DNA of 18,496 nucleotides, from NCBI GenBank assembly GCA_913057845.1, contig CAJXPC010000007.1, positions 1 through 18,496 on the forward strand, in the 5' to 3' direction. This document shows, one piece after another, positions 8,815 to 18,258 of this stretch. The translations under genes were made by a program, and so were the position numbers. The stretch comes from an uncultured Pseudomonadota bacterium (GTDB lineage: Bacteria; Pseudomonadota; Gammaproteobacteria; Burkholderiales; Eutrophovitaceae). Positions within the stretch are counted from its first letter, which is position 1, and each line of letters starts with the position of its first letter. The notes below the pieces were generated by a model. It made no database searches. It saw only the letters and a list, made by a program, of their open reading frames with translations, and was not told the origin of the DNA.

Positions 8815-9672
8815 TTATCTCATATGCTTGAAGAATGGAGAATCCGGCTCAACAATTAACACGTCGCTCTTATTATTAAAGGTTTCTCTGTACGCACCCA
8901 TACTCTTATAGAAAGAGTAAAACTCTGGATCTTTTTTAAATGCAGTTGCATAAATAGAGGCGGCCGTAGCATCTCCCTCACCTTTAATTCTCTGAGCATC
9001 ACGATATGCCTCCGCAATGATAATCTCTCTCTCTCGGTCAGCATCAGCTCGTATCTTTTCAGAATCCGCAAAGCCAGTCGACCTCAATTCATTCGCAACT
9101 CTTTTTCGTTCCGCTTCCATCCTGCGATAAACGGCGTCACTAATTTCCGTCGTCAAATCGACACGTTTCAAACGAACATCAAGCACTTCAACACCAATCT
9201 TCCGCGCATCAATGTCTACCTTCTCCCTCATGAGCTCCATAATTTCATCACGCTCACCAGAGATCACTTGATAAACAGTTCTTTTGCCGAACTCTGCCCT
9301 CAAGCTGTCATTAACCGTCTTATTCAAGCGATCTCGAGCGCGACGTTCATCACCACCCACACTAATGTAATACTGCTTTACATCAGATATTCTCCACTTA
9401 ATAAACGAATCAACCAATACGTTCTTCTTCTCAGATGTCAAGAACCGCTCAGGCTCATCCGTGTCAACTGTGTGAGTTCTGGCATCAAAGAGCCTGACAT
9501 TCTCAACGAGAGGCAATTTCCAATAAAGTCCTGGCTCCGTCTTAATGCTGGTAATTTCACCAAGCCTAAAGATCATTGCCTTTTGCCGCTGATCTACAGT
9601 AAAAAGTGACATGCTCGCCAACAACAACAAAAGACCAATACTAACTACTGGTACGGTGAATGAAGCTCTCAT
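8815..9672 (-). CDS. hflC: HflC, membrane protease FtsH modulator subunit
   Basis: HflC is an SPFH/prohibitin-family protein that forms, with HflK, a large periplasm-facing assembly around the FtsH protease and modulates degradation of membrane proteins. The 285-residue product has one N-terminal membrane anchor (about 8-25) directly followed by FTVDQRQKAMIFRLGEI, the start of the SPFH domain. The long charged helical region at about 160-235 (RRMEAERKRVANELRSTGF, then EREIIIAEAYRDAQRIKGEGD) is typical of the family. The ATG overlaps the hflK stop in an ATGA arrangement, so the two are translationally coupled and made together. Confidence 0.96.
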   Translation of the reverse strand: MRASFTVPVVSIGLLLLLASMSLFTVDQRQKAMIFRLGEITSIKTEPGLYWKLPLVENVRLFDARTHTVDTDEPERFLTSEKKNVLVDSFIKWRISDVKQYYISVGGDERRARDRLNKTVNDSLRAEFGKRTVYQVISGERDEIMELMREKVDIDARKIGVEVLDVRLKRVDLTTEISDAVYRRMEAERKRVANELRSTGFADSEKIRADADREREIIIAEAYRDAQRIKGEGDATAASIYATAFKKDPEFYSFYKSMGAYRETFNNKSDVLIVEPDSPFFKHMR

Positions 9673-10862
9673 CTTGCCTCCCTATCGCGAACACGAAATG
9701 CGTTTCTAGTCCTACTTTCTTCATCATTCCCACCAATTCCCGAATCAATGTCGCTGACTTGATCCATCCCGGTATCAAAACTGCTGGAGTTTCGCGAAGA
9801 TCCGGAACCAATTAATTTGTCTAGCGGGAGGAACAACAGGTTGCTGTTATCCTTCTGATCGATATACACCTTTGTTGCGTTCGTAAATATCGATTGCATG
9901 GTATCAAGATAGATACGCTCTCGAGTAACTGTTGGTGCCTTATTATACTCGGCCAAAACGCTCTCGAATCGAGCTGCCTCACCCTCTGCCGCAGCTACAA
10001 CACGACCTCTATAAGCTTCAGCCTCTTGTGCAAGTCGTGCGGCCGCGCCCTGTGCTTTAGGCACAATATCGTTGTAGTAAGCTTGCCCTTCGTTCTTTTG
10101 CCTCTCTTGGTCTTGCTTGGCTTTCACCGCATCATCGAATGAAGCCTGCACTTGATCGGGTGGCTGAGCATTCTGAATAGTGACCTGACTCACAGTAATC
10201 CCAGTTTGGTAACGGTCAAGAACCAATTGCATCAAATCACGAGCGTCAACGGCTAACTCTTCACGACCTTCCTGAAGCACAAAATCCATTTTGCTTTTAC
10301 CCACGATCTCTCTAATCGCAGATTCGCCCGCCTGCTTGACGGCCTGATCTGGATTGCGATTAAAGAAGAGATAATCCTCGGGATTAGTACGCACATATTG
10401 AACAGCAAACTGGAGATCAACAATATTCTCATCATCCGTCAACATGAGTGCTTCATTTGGCACCTTATTTCGAGCACTGTTTCGATATCCGACCTCAATG
10501 GTTCTCACCTCTGAGACGTTAACAATTTCTTTACTGCCAACTGGCCATGGAATATGCCAATGCGGTCCAGGTTGCGTCGTTTCTAAATGTTTACCAAATC
10601 GAAAAACAACTCCTCGCTCACTCGCGTCTACAATGTAAATACCACTGGCTGCCCATATGAGCAACGCGATAATAATCACTATACCGCCGCCAATTTGCGA
10701 CAGCGGACCAGGCGACTCATTACCACCCGAGCCATTACCACCTGAGCCATTACCCTTTTGACCGAAAGAACCAAAACGTTTATTGAACCGACGCCAGAGT
10801 TCTTCTAAATCGGGGGGGCCATCATTATTATTTTGTCCCCATCTTGGGTCATTCATTGCCAT
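9669..10862 (-). CDS. hflK: HflK, membrane protease FtsH modulator subunit
   Basis: HflK is the partner of HflC in the HflKC-FtsH complex of the inner membrane. The 397-residue protein has a cytosolic N-terminus, a membrane segment at about 58-78 and the SPFH domain starting ASERGVVFRFGKHLETTQPGPH. A long charged helix follows (AVKAKQDQERQKNEGQAYYND to about residue 305) and then a Ser/Gly/Asp-rich tail. Before the membrane span is a GGNGS repeat (about 37-48) encoded by a short DNA tandem repeat. The start may be the ATG at 10862 or a second one two codons later; neither has a strong ribosome binding site. It overlaps hflC by four bases and follows hflX by 48 bases. Confidence 0.96.
   Translation of the reverse strand: MAMNDPRWGQNNNDGPPDLEELWRRFNKRFGSFGQKGNGSGGNGSGGNESPGPLSQIGGGIVIIIALLIWAASGIYIVDASERGVVFRFGKHLETTQPGPHWHIPWPVGSKEIVNVSEVRTIEVGYRNSARNKVPNEALMLTDDENIVDLQFAVQYVRTNPEDYLFFNRNPDQAVKQAGESAIREIVGKSKMDFVLQEGREELAVDARDLMQLVLDRYQTGITVSQVTIQNAQPPDQVQASFDDAVKAKQDQERQKNEGQAYYNDIVPKAQGAAARLAQEAEAYRGRVVAAAEGEAARFESVLAEYNKAPTVTRERIYLDTMQSIFTNATKVYIDQKDNSNLLFLPLDKLIGSGSSRNSSSFDTGMDQVSDIDSGIGGNDEESRTRNAFRVRDREAR
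10719..10754 (+). repeat. 15-base tandem repeat inside hflK
   Basis: ATTACCACCCGAGCC (10719-10733) is followed by ATTACCACCTGAGCC (10734-10748), with one mismatch, and a partial third copy (ATTACC). It encodes GGNGS units in the Gly-rich segment before the HflK membrane anchor. Being 15 bases long, unit gain or loss keeps the frame, so the linker length may vary between strains. Confidence 0.85.
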
Positions 10863-10910
10863 AAGCTTAAATTCCAGTAGATGTATGTAAGAAATATATT
10901 GAGAAATTAA

Positions 10911-12023
10911 TTAATCAACGACAGAGGGCGTCTTTTCAACGATGTTATTTGGCTGCAAACAGAGCAAAAGTTCAGGGAAAACATCTCGGAAGCTCGCGGC
11001 GCCCTCGCCAGTTATTGCACTTAACCTTACTTGGTTAATGTTACCACATGGAGACCTATCAATTCCTGACTTTAGGTCGGTAAGATCTATTTTATTAAAA
11101 ATGGTAATCTGTGGCACATTATCTGCCCCGATTTCCTTTAAGACTGCTTGAACTTGTTCCATTTCAAATTCTCTCGATTGACTCGAGGCATCAACTACGT
11201 GAAACAAAAAATCCGAGTCAGCGGTTTCCTCTAGCGTGGCCTTAAATGCCTCTACTAGAGAATGCGGCAGATCTCTAACAAAACCGACGGTATCTGACAA
11301 TACAAACTCAGTTTGATTCACATATGCAAGCTTACGAGTTGTCGTATCCAAAGTCGCGAATAATTTATCTGCGGAGAAGGCTTTTGCTTTAGTGAGTCTA
11401 TTAAACAAGCTAGACTTACCCGCATTGGTATAACCAACCAATGAAATTTTAATCACGCCCCTTCTGTTTCTACTGCTGCGTCGCGTTTTCCTTTGCCTTT
11501 GAATGACTTCCAACTTGCTTTTTAAGGATTTAACACGAAAACCCAACAATCGACGATCGGTTTCTAGCTGAGTCTCGCCCGGACCTCGAAGTCCAATCCC
11601 TCCTTTTTGCCGCTCCAAGTGCGTCCAACCCCGAACTAACCGAGTTGCCAGATGCGACAGCTGAGCCAATTCAACTTGAACTTTCCCTTCATGCGTTTTA
11701 GCACGTTGCGCGAAAATGTCGAGTATCAAGCTTGTTCGGTCCAGAGTTCTGCATTTAACAATACGCTCAATATTTCTTTGCTGAACCGGCGAGATTGCAT
11801 GGTTGAATACCACCAAATCAGCTTCAGTCTCCGTTACAATCTGAGCGAGCTCCTCGATTTTACCTTTACCGGCATACATCGCGGCGTCTGGACGATCTCT
11901 TTTCCCCGAGAGGATGTGAACGACCTTTGCTCCAGCACTTGTAACTAACCGACTGATCTCTTCGACCGACTCTTCAAACGACGGATCTCTAAAATCAATA
12001 CATACGATTATCGCTTTATCCAC
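10911..12023 (-). CDS. hflX: GTPase HflX, ribosome-associated
   Basis: HflX is a 50S-binding GTPase that splits stalled or stressed 70S ribosomes. The 370-residue product has the N-terminal HflX domain (about 1-165), whose signature GGIGLRGPGETQLETDRR is at 141-158. A helical linker rich in Arg/Lys follows, then the G domain with P-loop GYTNAGKSS (197-205), TLDTTTR, DTVGF (244-248) and NKID (310-313). It ends soon after the G domain and lacks the roughly 55-residue C-terminal region of the 426-residue E. coli protein. The start is GTG: an in-frame TGA lies two codons upstream, and no good ribosome binding site is visible. It lies 100 bases downstream of hfq in the usual hfq-hflX-hflK-hflC order. 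Confidence 0.95.
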   Translation of the reverse strand: MDKAIIVCIDFRDPSFEESVEEISRLVTSAGAKVVHILSGKRDRPDAAMYAGKGKIEELAQIVTETEADLVVFNHAISPVQQRNIERIVKCRTLDRTSLILDIFAQRAKTHEGKVQVELAQLSHLATRLVRGWTHLERQKGGIGLRGPGETQLETDRRLLGFRVKSLKSKLEVIQRQRKTRRSSRNRRGVIKISLVGYTNAGKSSLFNRLTKAKAFSADKLFATLDTTTRKLAYVNQTEFVLSDTVGFVRDLPHSLVEAFKATLEETADSDFLFHVVDASSQSREFEMEQVQAVLKEIGADNVPQITIFNKIDLTDLKSGIDRSPCGNINQVRLSAITGEGAASFRDVFPELLLCLQPNNIVEKTPSVVD

Positions 12024-12123
12024 GAATCATGATCATCATTTGACTGAATTTTTAAAACGATTTGAATACTTACATGGCACCTCTGCATCAGCAAAGCACA
12101 CTCGCCACCCACAGAGAATAAAC

Positions 12124-12357
12124 TTAATCCGGCTCATCCGCTGACAAGGTCACCTGTTTAGATGGAACAATCGTCGACACAGCGTGCTTGTACACCATCT
12201 GAGTAATGGTGTTTTTGAGAAGTATCACGTACTGATCAAATGAATCCACGTACCCCTGGAGCTTAATCCCATTTACGAGATAAATTGCAACCTGTACTCG
12301 CTCTTTTCGTAACGCATTTAAAAATGGGTCTTGTAACATTTGCCCCTTCGTCGACAT
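12124..12357 (-). CDS. hfq: RNA chaperone Hfq
   Basis: Hfq is a ring-shaped hexameric Sm-like protein that binds small RNAs and mRNAs and promotes their pairing. The 77-residue product begins [20 protein letters not shown] and contains the Sm1 strand region [22 protein letters not shown] and the Sm2 motif YKHA (56-59). Residues known to line the proximal RNA face are conserved (Q9, D10, K57, H58). The C-terminal tail is very short (about ten residues after the core, acidic ending ADEPD) compared with the roughly 35-residue tail of E. coli Hfq. The ATG has AGGAG five bases upstream. The 106 bases between der and hfq may hold its promoter, but no convincing match stands out. Confidence 0.98.
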   Translation of the reverse strand: MSTKGQMLQDPFLNALRKERVQVAIYLVNGIKLQGYVDSFDQYVILLKNTITQMVYKHAVSTIVPSKQVTLSADEPD

Positions 12358-12463
12358 TGTGACTCCTAACGTTTACTTATAACGTGTTGTATGACAAGGC
12401 AGGATATAGATTGTTCCTGTTAATGAAACAAATTGTACTCCAACACATGACAGAACAATTAAG

Positions 12464-13825
12464 TTAAGGGTTACTTCTTTTTGAAAACGGATTATCACCC
12501 TGTTTAAAGATTACCCTTACCTGCGCCCCTTCAAGTTTGAAAGCCGTCGTAAATGAACTCTCTAAATACCTCCGATAACTCTCAGGCACACCCTCAGTTG
12601 AATTGCCGTGAATCACAACCAAGGGAGGATTGATGCCTCCTTGATGCGCATAACGTAGTTTTGGTCGATTGTATCCCTTGCGTGGAGGCGATTGACGCTC
12701 AGTCGCCGTCTTCAGCACGCGCGTTAATTGCGGTGTAGGCAGATTCATTCTCGAAGACTGAAAAGCTTTGTCTACTGACCGCAACAAACCGGCAATGCCG
12801 GAACCCTTCGTTGCTGAAATGCGGTGGACTTTCGCAAAATCTAAAAATCGCAATTTACGTCGGTACGTTCTGTCGATAACCTCCCTAGCCTCCTCACCAC
12901 AGAGATCCCACTTGTTAATGACCACAACCATCGCTCTTCCAGCCTCAACCGCAAATGCAGCCAAGTTCACATCTTGATCTGATACGCCCTCGGTACCATC
13001 AATTACCAAAACAACGACATTTGCCTCCTCCATCGCCTGGAGCGCTTTGATGACGGAGAATTTCTCAATCACCTCATTAACCTTCCCTCTTTTACGCACT
13101 CCTGCAGTATCAATAATTGTGTAATCTCTTCCCTCTCTCTGGAATTCAATCTCTATAGCGTCTCGTGTTGTCCCTGGCTGATCAAATGCAATAACTCTTT
13201 CCTCACCAAGGATCGAGTTAACCAACGTCGATTTTCCGACGTTAGGTCTCCCAATAATTGCCATGACCGGATGCCTGTCTTCAAGACGGTCTTGAACCAG
13301 TTCACCCTCTTCCAAGTCTGATTGAAATTCAAGCTCAATCTCAGAGATGAGATCAGATATTCCATCACCATGAGCAGCAGAGATTATGCGCAGCGCACCT
13401 AATCCAAGCTCATAAAATTCAGCCAGAGCCAAACTTAAGCGCGCACCCTCTCCCTTGTTTGCAATCACCCAAATAGGTCGTCCAGACTTGCGCAGTTGTT
13501 CAGCAATACGCAGGTCTTCATTGGTAAGGCCTGCTCGCAAATCAACAATAAAAAGAGTTAAATCACTTTCATCGACCGCTTGCGCCGCTTGCTTGGCCAT
13601 TTCACCAAAAACACCTCGCGTGAGATCTTTATCAAACTCAAGTCCACCCGTATCAACAACAATGAACTTCGACTGCTGTGTTTTTACAATACCGTAGTGT
13701 CGATCTCGCGTTAATCCTGGCTGACTGCCAACTATGGCATTTCTGGTTCGAGTTAACCGATTGAATAATGTCGACTTCCCAACATTGGGCCTGCCCACAA
13801 GTGCTACTGTTTTTGACATCGTCAT
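12464..13825 (-). CDS. der: Ribosome assembly GTPase Der (EngA)
   Basis: Der is an essential GTPase with two tandem G domains that acts in 50S subunit maturation. The 453-residue product has P-loop 1 GRPNVGKST (11-19) with DTGG (58-61), P-loop 2 GRPNVGKST (192-200) with DTAG (239-242) and NKWD (304-307), and a KH-like C-terminal domain (about 360-440, including GYNRPKLRYAHQGG). In the first G domain the NKxD base-recognition motif reads NKGE (123-126); an Asp-to-Glu change at this place is, to my knowledge, common in betaproteobacterial Der. The start may be the ATG at 13825 or the one two codons later, and neither has a clear ribosome binding site. It sits between bamB and hfq, a betaproteobacteria-like adjacency. 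Confidence 0.97.
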   Translation of the reverse strand: MTMSKTVALVGRPNVGKSTLFNRLTRTRNAIVGSQPGLTRDRHYGIVKTQQSKFIVVDTGGLEFDKDLTRGVFGEMAKQAAQAVDESDLTLFIVDLRAGLTNEDLRIAEQLRKSGRPIWVIANKGEGARLSLALAEFYELGLGALRIISAAHGDGISDLISEIELEFQSDLEEGELVQDRLEDRHPVMAIIGRPNVGKSTLVNSILGEERVIAFDQPGTTRDAIEIEFQREGRDYTIIDTAGVRKRGKVNEVIEKFSVIKALQAMEEANVVVLVIDGTEGVSDQDVNLAAFAVEAGRAMVVVINKWDLCGEEAREVIDRTYRRKLRFLDFAKVHRISATKGSGIAGLLRSVDKAFQSSRMNLPTPQLTRVLKTATERQSPPRKGYNRPKLRYAHQGGINPPLVVIHGNSTEGVPESYRRYLESSFTTAFKLEGAQVRVIFKQGDNPFSKRSNP

Positions 13826-13872
13826 AAATTTAGCGCCGAGAATCGACGACCATTAACCCGTAATCAAAGGTA

Positions 13873-14994
13873 TTATTCGATTCCGAAGGCATACAAATTA
13901 CCCTCGGATGTTTGAACAAAGACTTTATCTCCAATTACCAGTGGATTAGTCAAAATGGGACTGCCGTCGGTTTTAGCCCTTCCAGCGAAGGAACCATCGG
14001 TTGAGTCTAATAGGGAAATTACTCCTTCAAGGTCTCCGACCATTACCCAAGGCCCGAGAGATGAAGGACCTGATATGTTGCGATATTGGAACGATTCGTT
14101 ACGCCACAATAAAGCACCGGTTTTTCGATCTAAAGCTAGGATATGACCGATTGAATCTGACACAAAAACCTTGTCATTATCAAAACCTAAACTACCTACT
14201 GCAGAAACCTTAACGCTCCAATTTTGCCGCCCCGTTTCTAAATCAAAGCAAGCAGCCCTGCCTTGAAACGTCGCCATACAGACCGCTTGTTCCAAAACTA
14301 TTGGGGTTCCAACAACATCCGATATGCGCTCTAGGTCATTATCGCCTGAAGGAATGGAAACATTTACGCCCCACAGCTCCTCCCCCGTAGCATTTTCAAG
14401 GTTTATCGCGATACCTCCATGAAATCCAGCTACGATTGATTCTCTCAATCCAACTGCCAAACCCGGATTAGAACGCAAAACCAGACTTTGACTGGGCACC
14501 TGAAAGTCCCATTTTAAAATGCCTGTTTCACGATCTAAGGCTATCAATCTCCCCTGAACGTCTCGAACAATAACTAAAGCGCCAACGGCTAATGGAATAC
14601 CCGTGACCGAATTACGCACGTTCGACTCCCACTTTACTGAACCACCAGCATCAACCAACGTAACTACGCCATCTTCCCCACCAACAAAAACTTCTTCATC
14701 CCCGGCACCCACGCCACCGGAAATTTGCTCATTAATTTTAGTTTCAAATAGTTCGTGGCCTGTCTCCCCGTTGAAACATGAGATTGATTTAGCTGAAGCC
14801 CCGCACACTCGATCACCTGCAACGATAGGAGACAATATTGCCCCAAGTGGATCGCCCAAGGATTTATTCCAAACTTTTTGAAGCGATACTCTTTGCTCAA
14901 ATTTGGGCAAATCTACTGGCTCTCGGCGCTGCGTGGCACATGCGGCCGTCAAAAGGACCGATAAAATTACTGCCCCGGTAATAAAAATTCTCAC
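13873..14994 (-). CDS. bamB: Outer membrane assembly lipoprotein BamB
   Basis: BamB is a lipoprotein of the BAM complex, which folds beta-barrel proteins into the outer membrane. The 373-residue protein starts with a lipoprotein signal peptide, ending LLTAAC with lipidation at C19. The rest is a PQQ-like beta-propeller with recurring GxxLW/W-type blades, for example ALDRETGILKWDFQV, ENATGEELWGVNV, FDLETGRQNWSVKV and ALDRKTGALLWRNE. Length is close to E. coli BamB (392). The start codon is GTG, overlapping the yfgM stop as GTGA, so translation is coupled. The bamB-der and yfgM-bamB neighbours are the same as in E. coli. Confidence 0.95.
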   Translation of the reverse strand: MRIFITGAVILSVLLTAACATQRREPVDLPKFEQRVSLQKVWNKSLGDPLGAILSPIVAGDRVCGASAKSISCFNGETGHELFETKINEQISGGVGAGDEEVFVGGEDGVVTLVDAGGSVKWESNVRNSVTGIPLAVGALVIVRDVQGRLIALDRETGILKWDFQVPSQSLVLRSNPGLAVGLRESIVAGFHGGIAINLENATGEELWGVNVSIPSGDNDLERISDVVGTPIVLEQAVCMATFQGRAACFDLETGRQNWSVKVSAVGSLGFDNDKVFVSDSIGHILALDRKTGALLWRNESFQYRNISGPSSLGPWVMVGDLEGVISLLDSTDGSFAGRAKTDGSPILTNPLVIGDKVFVQTSEGNLYAFGIE

Positions 14995-15626
14995 TGAGAA
15001 CCTAAACTATCAATCTTGATTTGAACGATATCGATCCATGGATTTCCATCTTGGAGTCGATCAAGCGCCTCCTCATAAGCTGCTCGGGCTTCATTGTTCA
15101 ATTTCTGCGCTGCATAAATATCACCACGCATGTCCGCAAACAAACCCGACATGGACGATCCAGCATCGCCATCTAGGGCAATCATTGCCAAATCATATTG
15201 CTCCATTATCAGATGGAGGGCGGCGAGACGAAGTTTTGCTAACGAAACCAAACTCGCGTCACGATCGTCAGCAATCACGCCTCGAACAAGATCAATCGCC
15301 TGCTGATAGTCCCCATTGTCACTAACAGCCTTTGCGAGGTTCAGTCGAGCCAGATCAGCGTAGTAAGTTCCACCATATTCAGTTATCAGCTCTTGGGATA
15401 GGGCACCTACTTTATCTGCCTCGTCCCCGGCTTCCGCTGTTTCAAGTTTATTAAATGTCGCAGATGCCGCTTGAGCCTTGGTCGTCGTATGGTATTGCCA
15501 CCATTTGGTGCCACCGAACCCAACCACGACCGCAACTACAACCATAATCACGATATTCCCATAAGCTCGCCAAAATTCCTTAATTGCGTCTACCGTTTCC
15601 TGCTCGTCTGAGTCAAAGGTTGCCAT
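14991..15626 (-). CDS. yfgM: YfgM family protein, SecYEG-associated TPR protein
   Basis: YfgM is a single-span inner membrane protein with a periplasmic TPR-like domain. In E. coli it associates with the SecYEG translocon together with PpiD and assists periplasmic chaperone traffic. The 211-residue product has a short acidic cytosolic N-terminus (FDSDEQETVDAIKEFWRAYG), a membrane segment at about 24-42 (IVIMVVVAVVVGFGGTKWW) and an Ala-rich helical region of tandem repeats (YYADLARLNLAKAVSDNGDY, then LRLAALHLIMEQYDLAMIAL). Length matches the family (206 in E. coli). It follows hisS by 36 bases and overlaps bamB by 3-4 bases, the conserved hisS-yfgM-bamB-der order. Confidence 0.93.
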   Translation of the reverse strand: MATFDSDEQETVDAIKEFWRAYGNIVIMVVVAVVVGFGGTKWWQYHTTTKAQAASATFNKLETAEAGDEADKVGALSQELITEYGGTYYADLARLNLAKAVSDNGDYQQAIDLVRGVIADDRDASLVSLAKLRLAALHLIMEQYDLAMIALDGDAGSSMSGLFADMRGDIYAAQKLNNEARAAYEEALDRLQDGNPWIDIVQIKIDSLGSQ

Positions 15627-15662
15627 ATTTAATTACCTAAATTAATTCTATATTCATTAAAA

Positions 15663-16961
15663 CTAAACATCACTTTCACGAATTTTCCTAATTGCATCTA
15701 TCACACTTAAGTCTTGCTGCTGCTCCGCTTTCCCCATCCTTGCTCCACGAAGAGATTTCAAAGAAACTCTTTTTTGCGTCATCTCACTATCACCAATGAT
15801 GATAGCAAAATTGGCGCCGCTGATATCAGCTTTCTTCATTTGAGATTTTAACGCACCCCCACCGCAGTGGAGTATTATTTTAAGGCCATTATCGCGCAAT
15901 TCTCGACAAACATCCCAAGCATAAAGCTGAGTTTTTTCATCCGCAGACACCACATAGACGTCGGGGATCGTTTTAGGAATCACAACCCCACAACTATCAA
16001 GAGTAGCAAGCACACGCTCAATACCCAAAGCAAAGCCACAAGCTGGCATTGGTTTGCCTCCTATTTGCTCAGCCAAGATGTCGTATCGACCTCCCGCACA
16101 GATCGTACCCTGAGCCCCTAAAAAGTCGGTCTTCCATTCATAGACAACATCGTTGTAGTAATCTAAACCCCTTACGAGATTCGGATTAACTTCGTAGTCA
16201 ATGCCCGCATTGGTTAGGAGTAATTTAAACCGCTCCATCTTATCTATCGACTCATTCGACAAGAAGTCCAGCAACTTCGGAGCGGAAAACAAAAGCTTTT
16301 GCGTATCTGGGTTTTTACTATCAAGGACCCTCAGTGGGTTTGTATTAATCCGTCTCCGAGAATCCTCATCCAAAAGCTCCTCAATGCCCTTTAAGTACGC
16401 CACTAGCGCCTCACGATATTTTGCACGATCGTCTTTACTTCCTAAAGAATTCACCTCTAATCTAACTGCAGTGCCGGCTATCCCTAATGCCCTCCAAAGA
16501 TCTGCAGCCATCAAAACGTGTTCCGCATCGATATCTGGGCCCTCGAAACCTAGGGCTTCGACCCCGACTTGATGGAACTGTCGAAAACGACCTTTTTGTG
16601 GTCGCTCATGCCTAAACATAGGGCCGCAGTAGGACAACCTACGGGCATTACCGTAAGTCATATTGTGCTGGATAGCTGCGCGCACTGCTGAAGCCGTACC
16701 TTCTGGGCGCAGCGTCAAAGAATCGCCGTTTAATGTATCAGTAAAGGTATACATTTCTTTTTCGACAATATCCGTTGCCGTTCCGATTGACCGTACAAAA
16801 AGGTCGGTGCTTTCAAGGATCGGTGTTCGAATATTTTGGTACCCAAACATTGCCAACCAATCTCGGATACGAGACTCAATCCATTCCCACTGGTAACTCT
16901 CCTCAGGGAGGATATCGTTCATTCCACGAATCGCTTGAATCTTATCCATACCTATACTCAT
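15663..16961 (-). CDS. hisS: Histidyl-tRNA synthetase
   Basis: HisS is the class II aminoacyl-tRNA synthetase that attaches histidine to tRNA-His. The 432-residue product has RGMNDILPEES near the N-terminus, LTLRPEGTASAVRA (83-96), motif 2 FRHERPQKGRFRQFHQ with R117 and E119, histidine-binding loops RGLDYYN (264-270) and AGGRYD, and motif 3 CGFALGIER (308-316). The anticodon-binding domain is at about 333-430, including HCGGGALKSQMKKAD. Length matches E. coli (424). The start is the ATG at 16961; a second ATG four codons later is also possible because neither has a strong ribosome binding site. It follows ispG by 51 bases. Confidence 0.97.
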   Translation of the reverse strand: MSIGMDKIQAIRGMNDILPEESYQWEWIESRIRDWLAMFGYQNIRTPILESTDLFVRSIGTATDIVEKEMYTFTDTLNGDSLTLRPEGTASAVRAAIQHNMTYGNARRLSYCGPMFRHERPQKGRFRQFHQVGVEALGFEGPDIDAEHVLMAADLWRALGIAGTAVRLEVNSLGSKDDRAKYREALVAYLKGIEELLDEDSRRRINTNPLRVLDSKNPDTQKLLFSAPKLLDFLSNESIDKMERFKLLLTNAGIDYEVNPNLVRGLDYYNDVVYEWKTDFLGAQGTICAGGRYDILAEQIGGKPMPACGFALGIERVLATLDSCGVVIPKTIPDVYVVSADEKTQLYAWDVCRELRDNGLKIILHCGGGALKSQMKKADISGANFAIIIGDSEMTQKRVSLKSLRGARMGKAEQQQDLSVIDAIRKIRESDV

Positions 16962-17012
16962 CCATAAAGCTACTCACTGGCACACGGTTTAGACCCACAT
17001 TCACTGGCAGAG

Positions 17013-18230
17013 CTAACTGCCATATGTTTCACGAACATACTTGTGCACAATACCTTCAAACTCTTGGGCAATCGTTGCACCTTTTAACGTTGTGACTCTA
17101 TTCCCGTCCACATACACAGGTGCGACGGGATTTTCACCAGAACCAGGCAAACTAATGCCAATATTCGCATTTTTACTCTCCCCCGGGCCATTAACCACAC
17201 AACCCATCACAGCAACCTTCATCTCCTCAACCCCTTGATACTGTTTTTTCCATTGAGGCATTTGCTCTCTCAAAAATGCTTGGATATCCTTTGCCAGTAT
17301 TTGGAAGAAATCACTCGATGTCCGCCCGCACCCAGGGCAAGATATTACAAGTGGTGTAAACGATCGAATACCCATAGTCTGTAATAACTCTTGAGCAACA
17401 TACACCTCCTCTACGCGGCGTCCGCCCGGCTCTGGCGTGAGCGAGATTCGAATCGTATCTCCGATTCCCTCTTGGAGCAAAATAGCCAATGCCGCACTGG
17501 ACGACACGATTCCTTTACTGCCCATCCCAGCCTCAGTAAGACCAAGATGGAGCGGGTGATCAGTTCTAAGACTCAGATCACGATAAACGGTTACAAGCTC
17601 TTGGACATCACTGACCTTACAAGAAATAATAATCCTATCGTGACTTAAACCAATTGACTCAGCTAATTGAGCGCTTTGAATAGCGGATGAAATCAACGCC
17701 TCACGCACAAGCTCTTTATTACTCAAGGGCACTTCTTTTTTAGCATTTTCGTCCATCAATCTGCTCAGCTGAGTTTGATCTAAACTTCCCCAGTTAGCAC
17801 CAATCCTGATGGGCTTATTGAATTCGCAAGCGTACTCTATGATGGACGCAAACTGACTATCCTTTTTACTTCCTCTACCCACATTCCCTGGATTGATACG
17901 ATATTTATCTAAGGATTCGGCACACTCTGGGTGCTCTTTTAAAAGACGATGACCATTAAAATGAAAGTCGCCCACCAGAGGACAGTCAATCCCCTTTTTT
18001 GCTAATGCCTCTTTGATACGAGGTACGGCAGCTGCAGCTTCGACTGTGTTAACCGTAACCCGCACGATCTCCGAGCCTGAAGCGTGCAAATCAATAATTT
18101 GGGATACCGTAGCCGAGATGTCTGCGGTATCCGTATCGGTCATCGACTGCACTACCACAGGCTGGCCGCCACCAACCAAGACGGAGCCGACGTGAACAGT
18201 ATTATTTTTCCTTCTAGGTATTTTATTCAT
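17013..18230 (-). CDS. ispG: 4-hydroxy-3-methylbut-2-enyl diphosphate synthase IspG (GcpE)
   Basis: IspG catalyses the penultimate step of the MEP isoprenoid pathway, reducing the cyclic diphosphate MEcPP to HMBPP. The 405-residue product has an N-terminal TIM barrel (about 1-270, with [17 protein letters not shown] and [10 protein letters not shown]) and a C-terminal [4Fe-4S] domain. The cluster ligands are C298 and C301 (in SCPGCGR), C344 (GCVVNGPG) and E351. It is longer than E. coli IspG (372), with extra sequence between the barrel and cluster segments, as in betaproteobacteria. The ATG at 18230 is 28 bases after the rlmN stop, so the two are probably co-transcribed. Confidence 0.96.
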   Translation of the reverse strand: MNKIPRRKNNTVHVGSVLVGGGQPVVVQSMTDTDTADISATVSQIIDLHASGSEIVRVTVNTVEAAAAVPRIKEALAKKGIDCPLVGDFHFNGHRLLKEHPECAESLDKYRINPGNVGRGSKKDSQFASIIEYACEFNKPIRIGANWGSLDQTQLSRLMDENAKKEVPLSNKELVREALISSAIQSAQLAESIGLSHDRIIISCKVSDVQELVTVYRDLSLRTDHPLHLGLTEAGMGSKGIVSSSAALAILLQEGIGDTIRISLTPEPGGRRVEEVYVAQELLQTMGIRSFTPLVISCPGCGRTSSDFFQILAKDIQAFLREQMPQWKKQYQGVEEMKVAVMGCVVNGPGESKNANIGISLPGSGENPVAPVYVDGNRVTTLKGATIAQEFEGIVHKYVRETYGS

Positions 18231-18258
18231 AACTCGCCACAGAATACATAAGGCGTAT

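Noticed and set aside
10719..10754. Short tandem repeat considered as a possible CRISPR or regulatory repeat.
   Set aside because: The copies are contiguous, without spacers, in frame inside hflK, and encode a Gly-rich linker.
12024..12123. A small gene or promoter in the 100-base hfq-hflX gap.
   Set aside because: No reading frame with a plausible start and ribosome binding site, and no convincing -35/-10 pair; probably only a spacer.
12358..12463. Promoter or structured leader for hfq.
   Set aside because: A TTGTTT/TATATC pair at 17-base spacing and a 7-bp TTGTTTC/GGAACAA stem can be drawn, but both are weak and mutually overlapping in AT-rich sequence.
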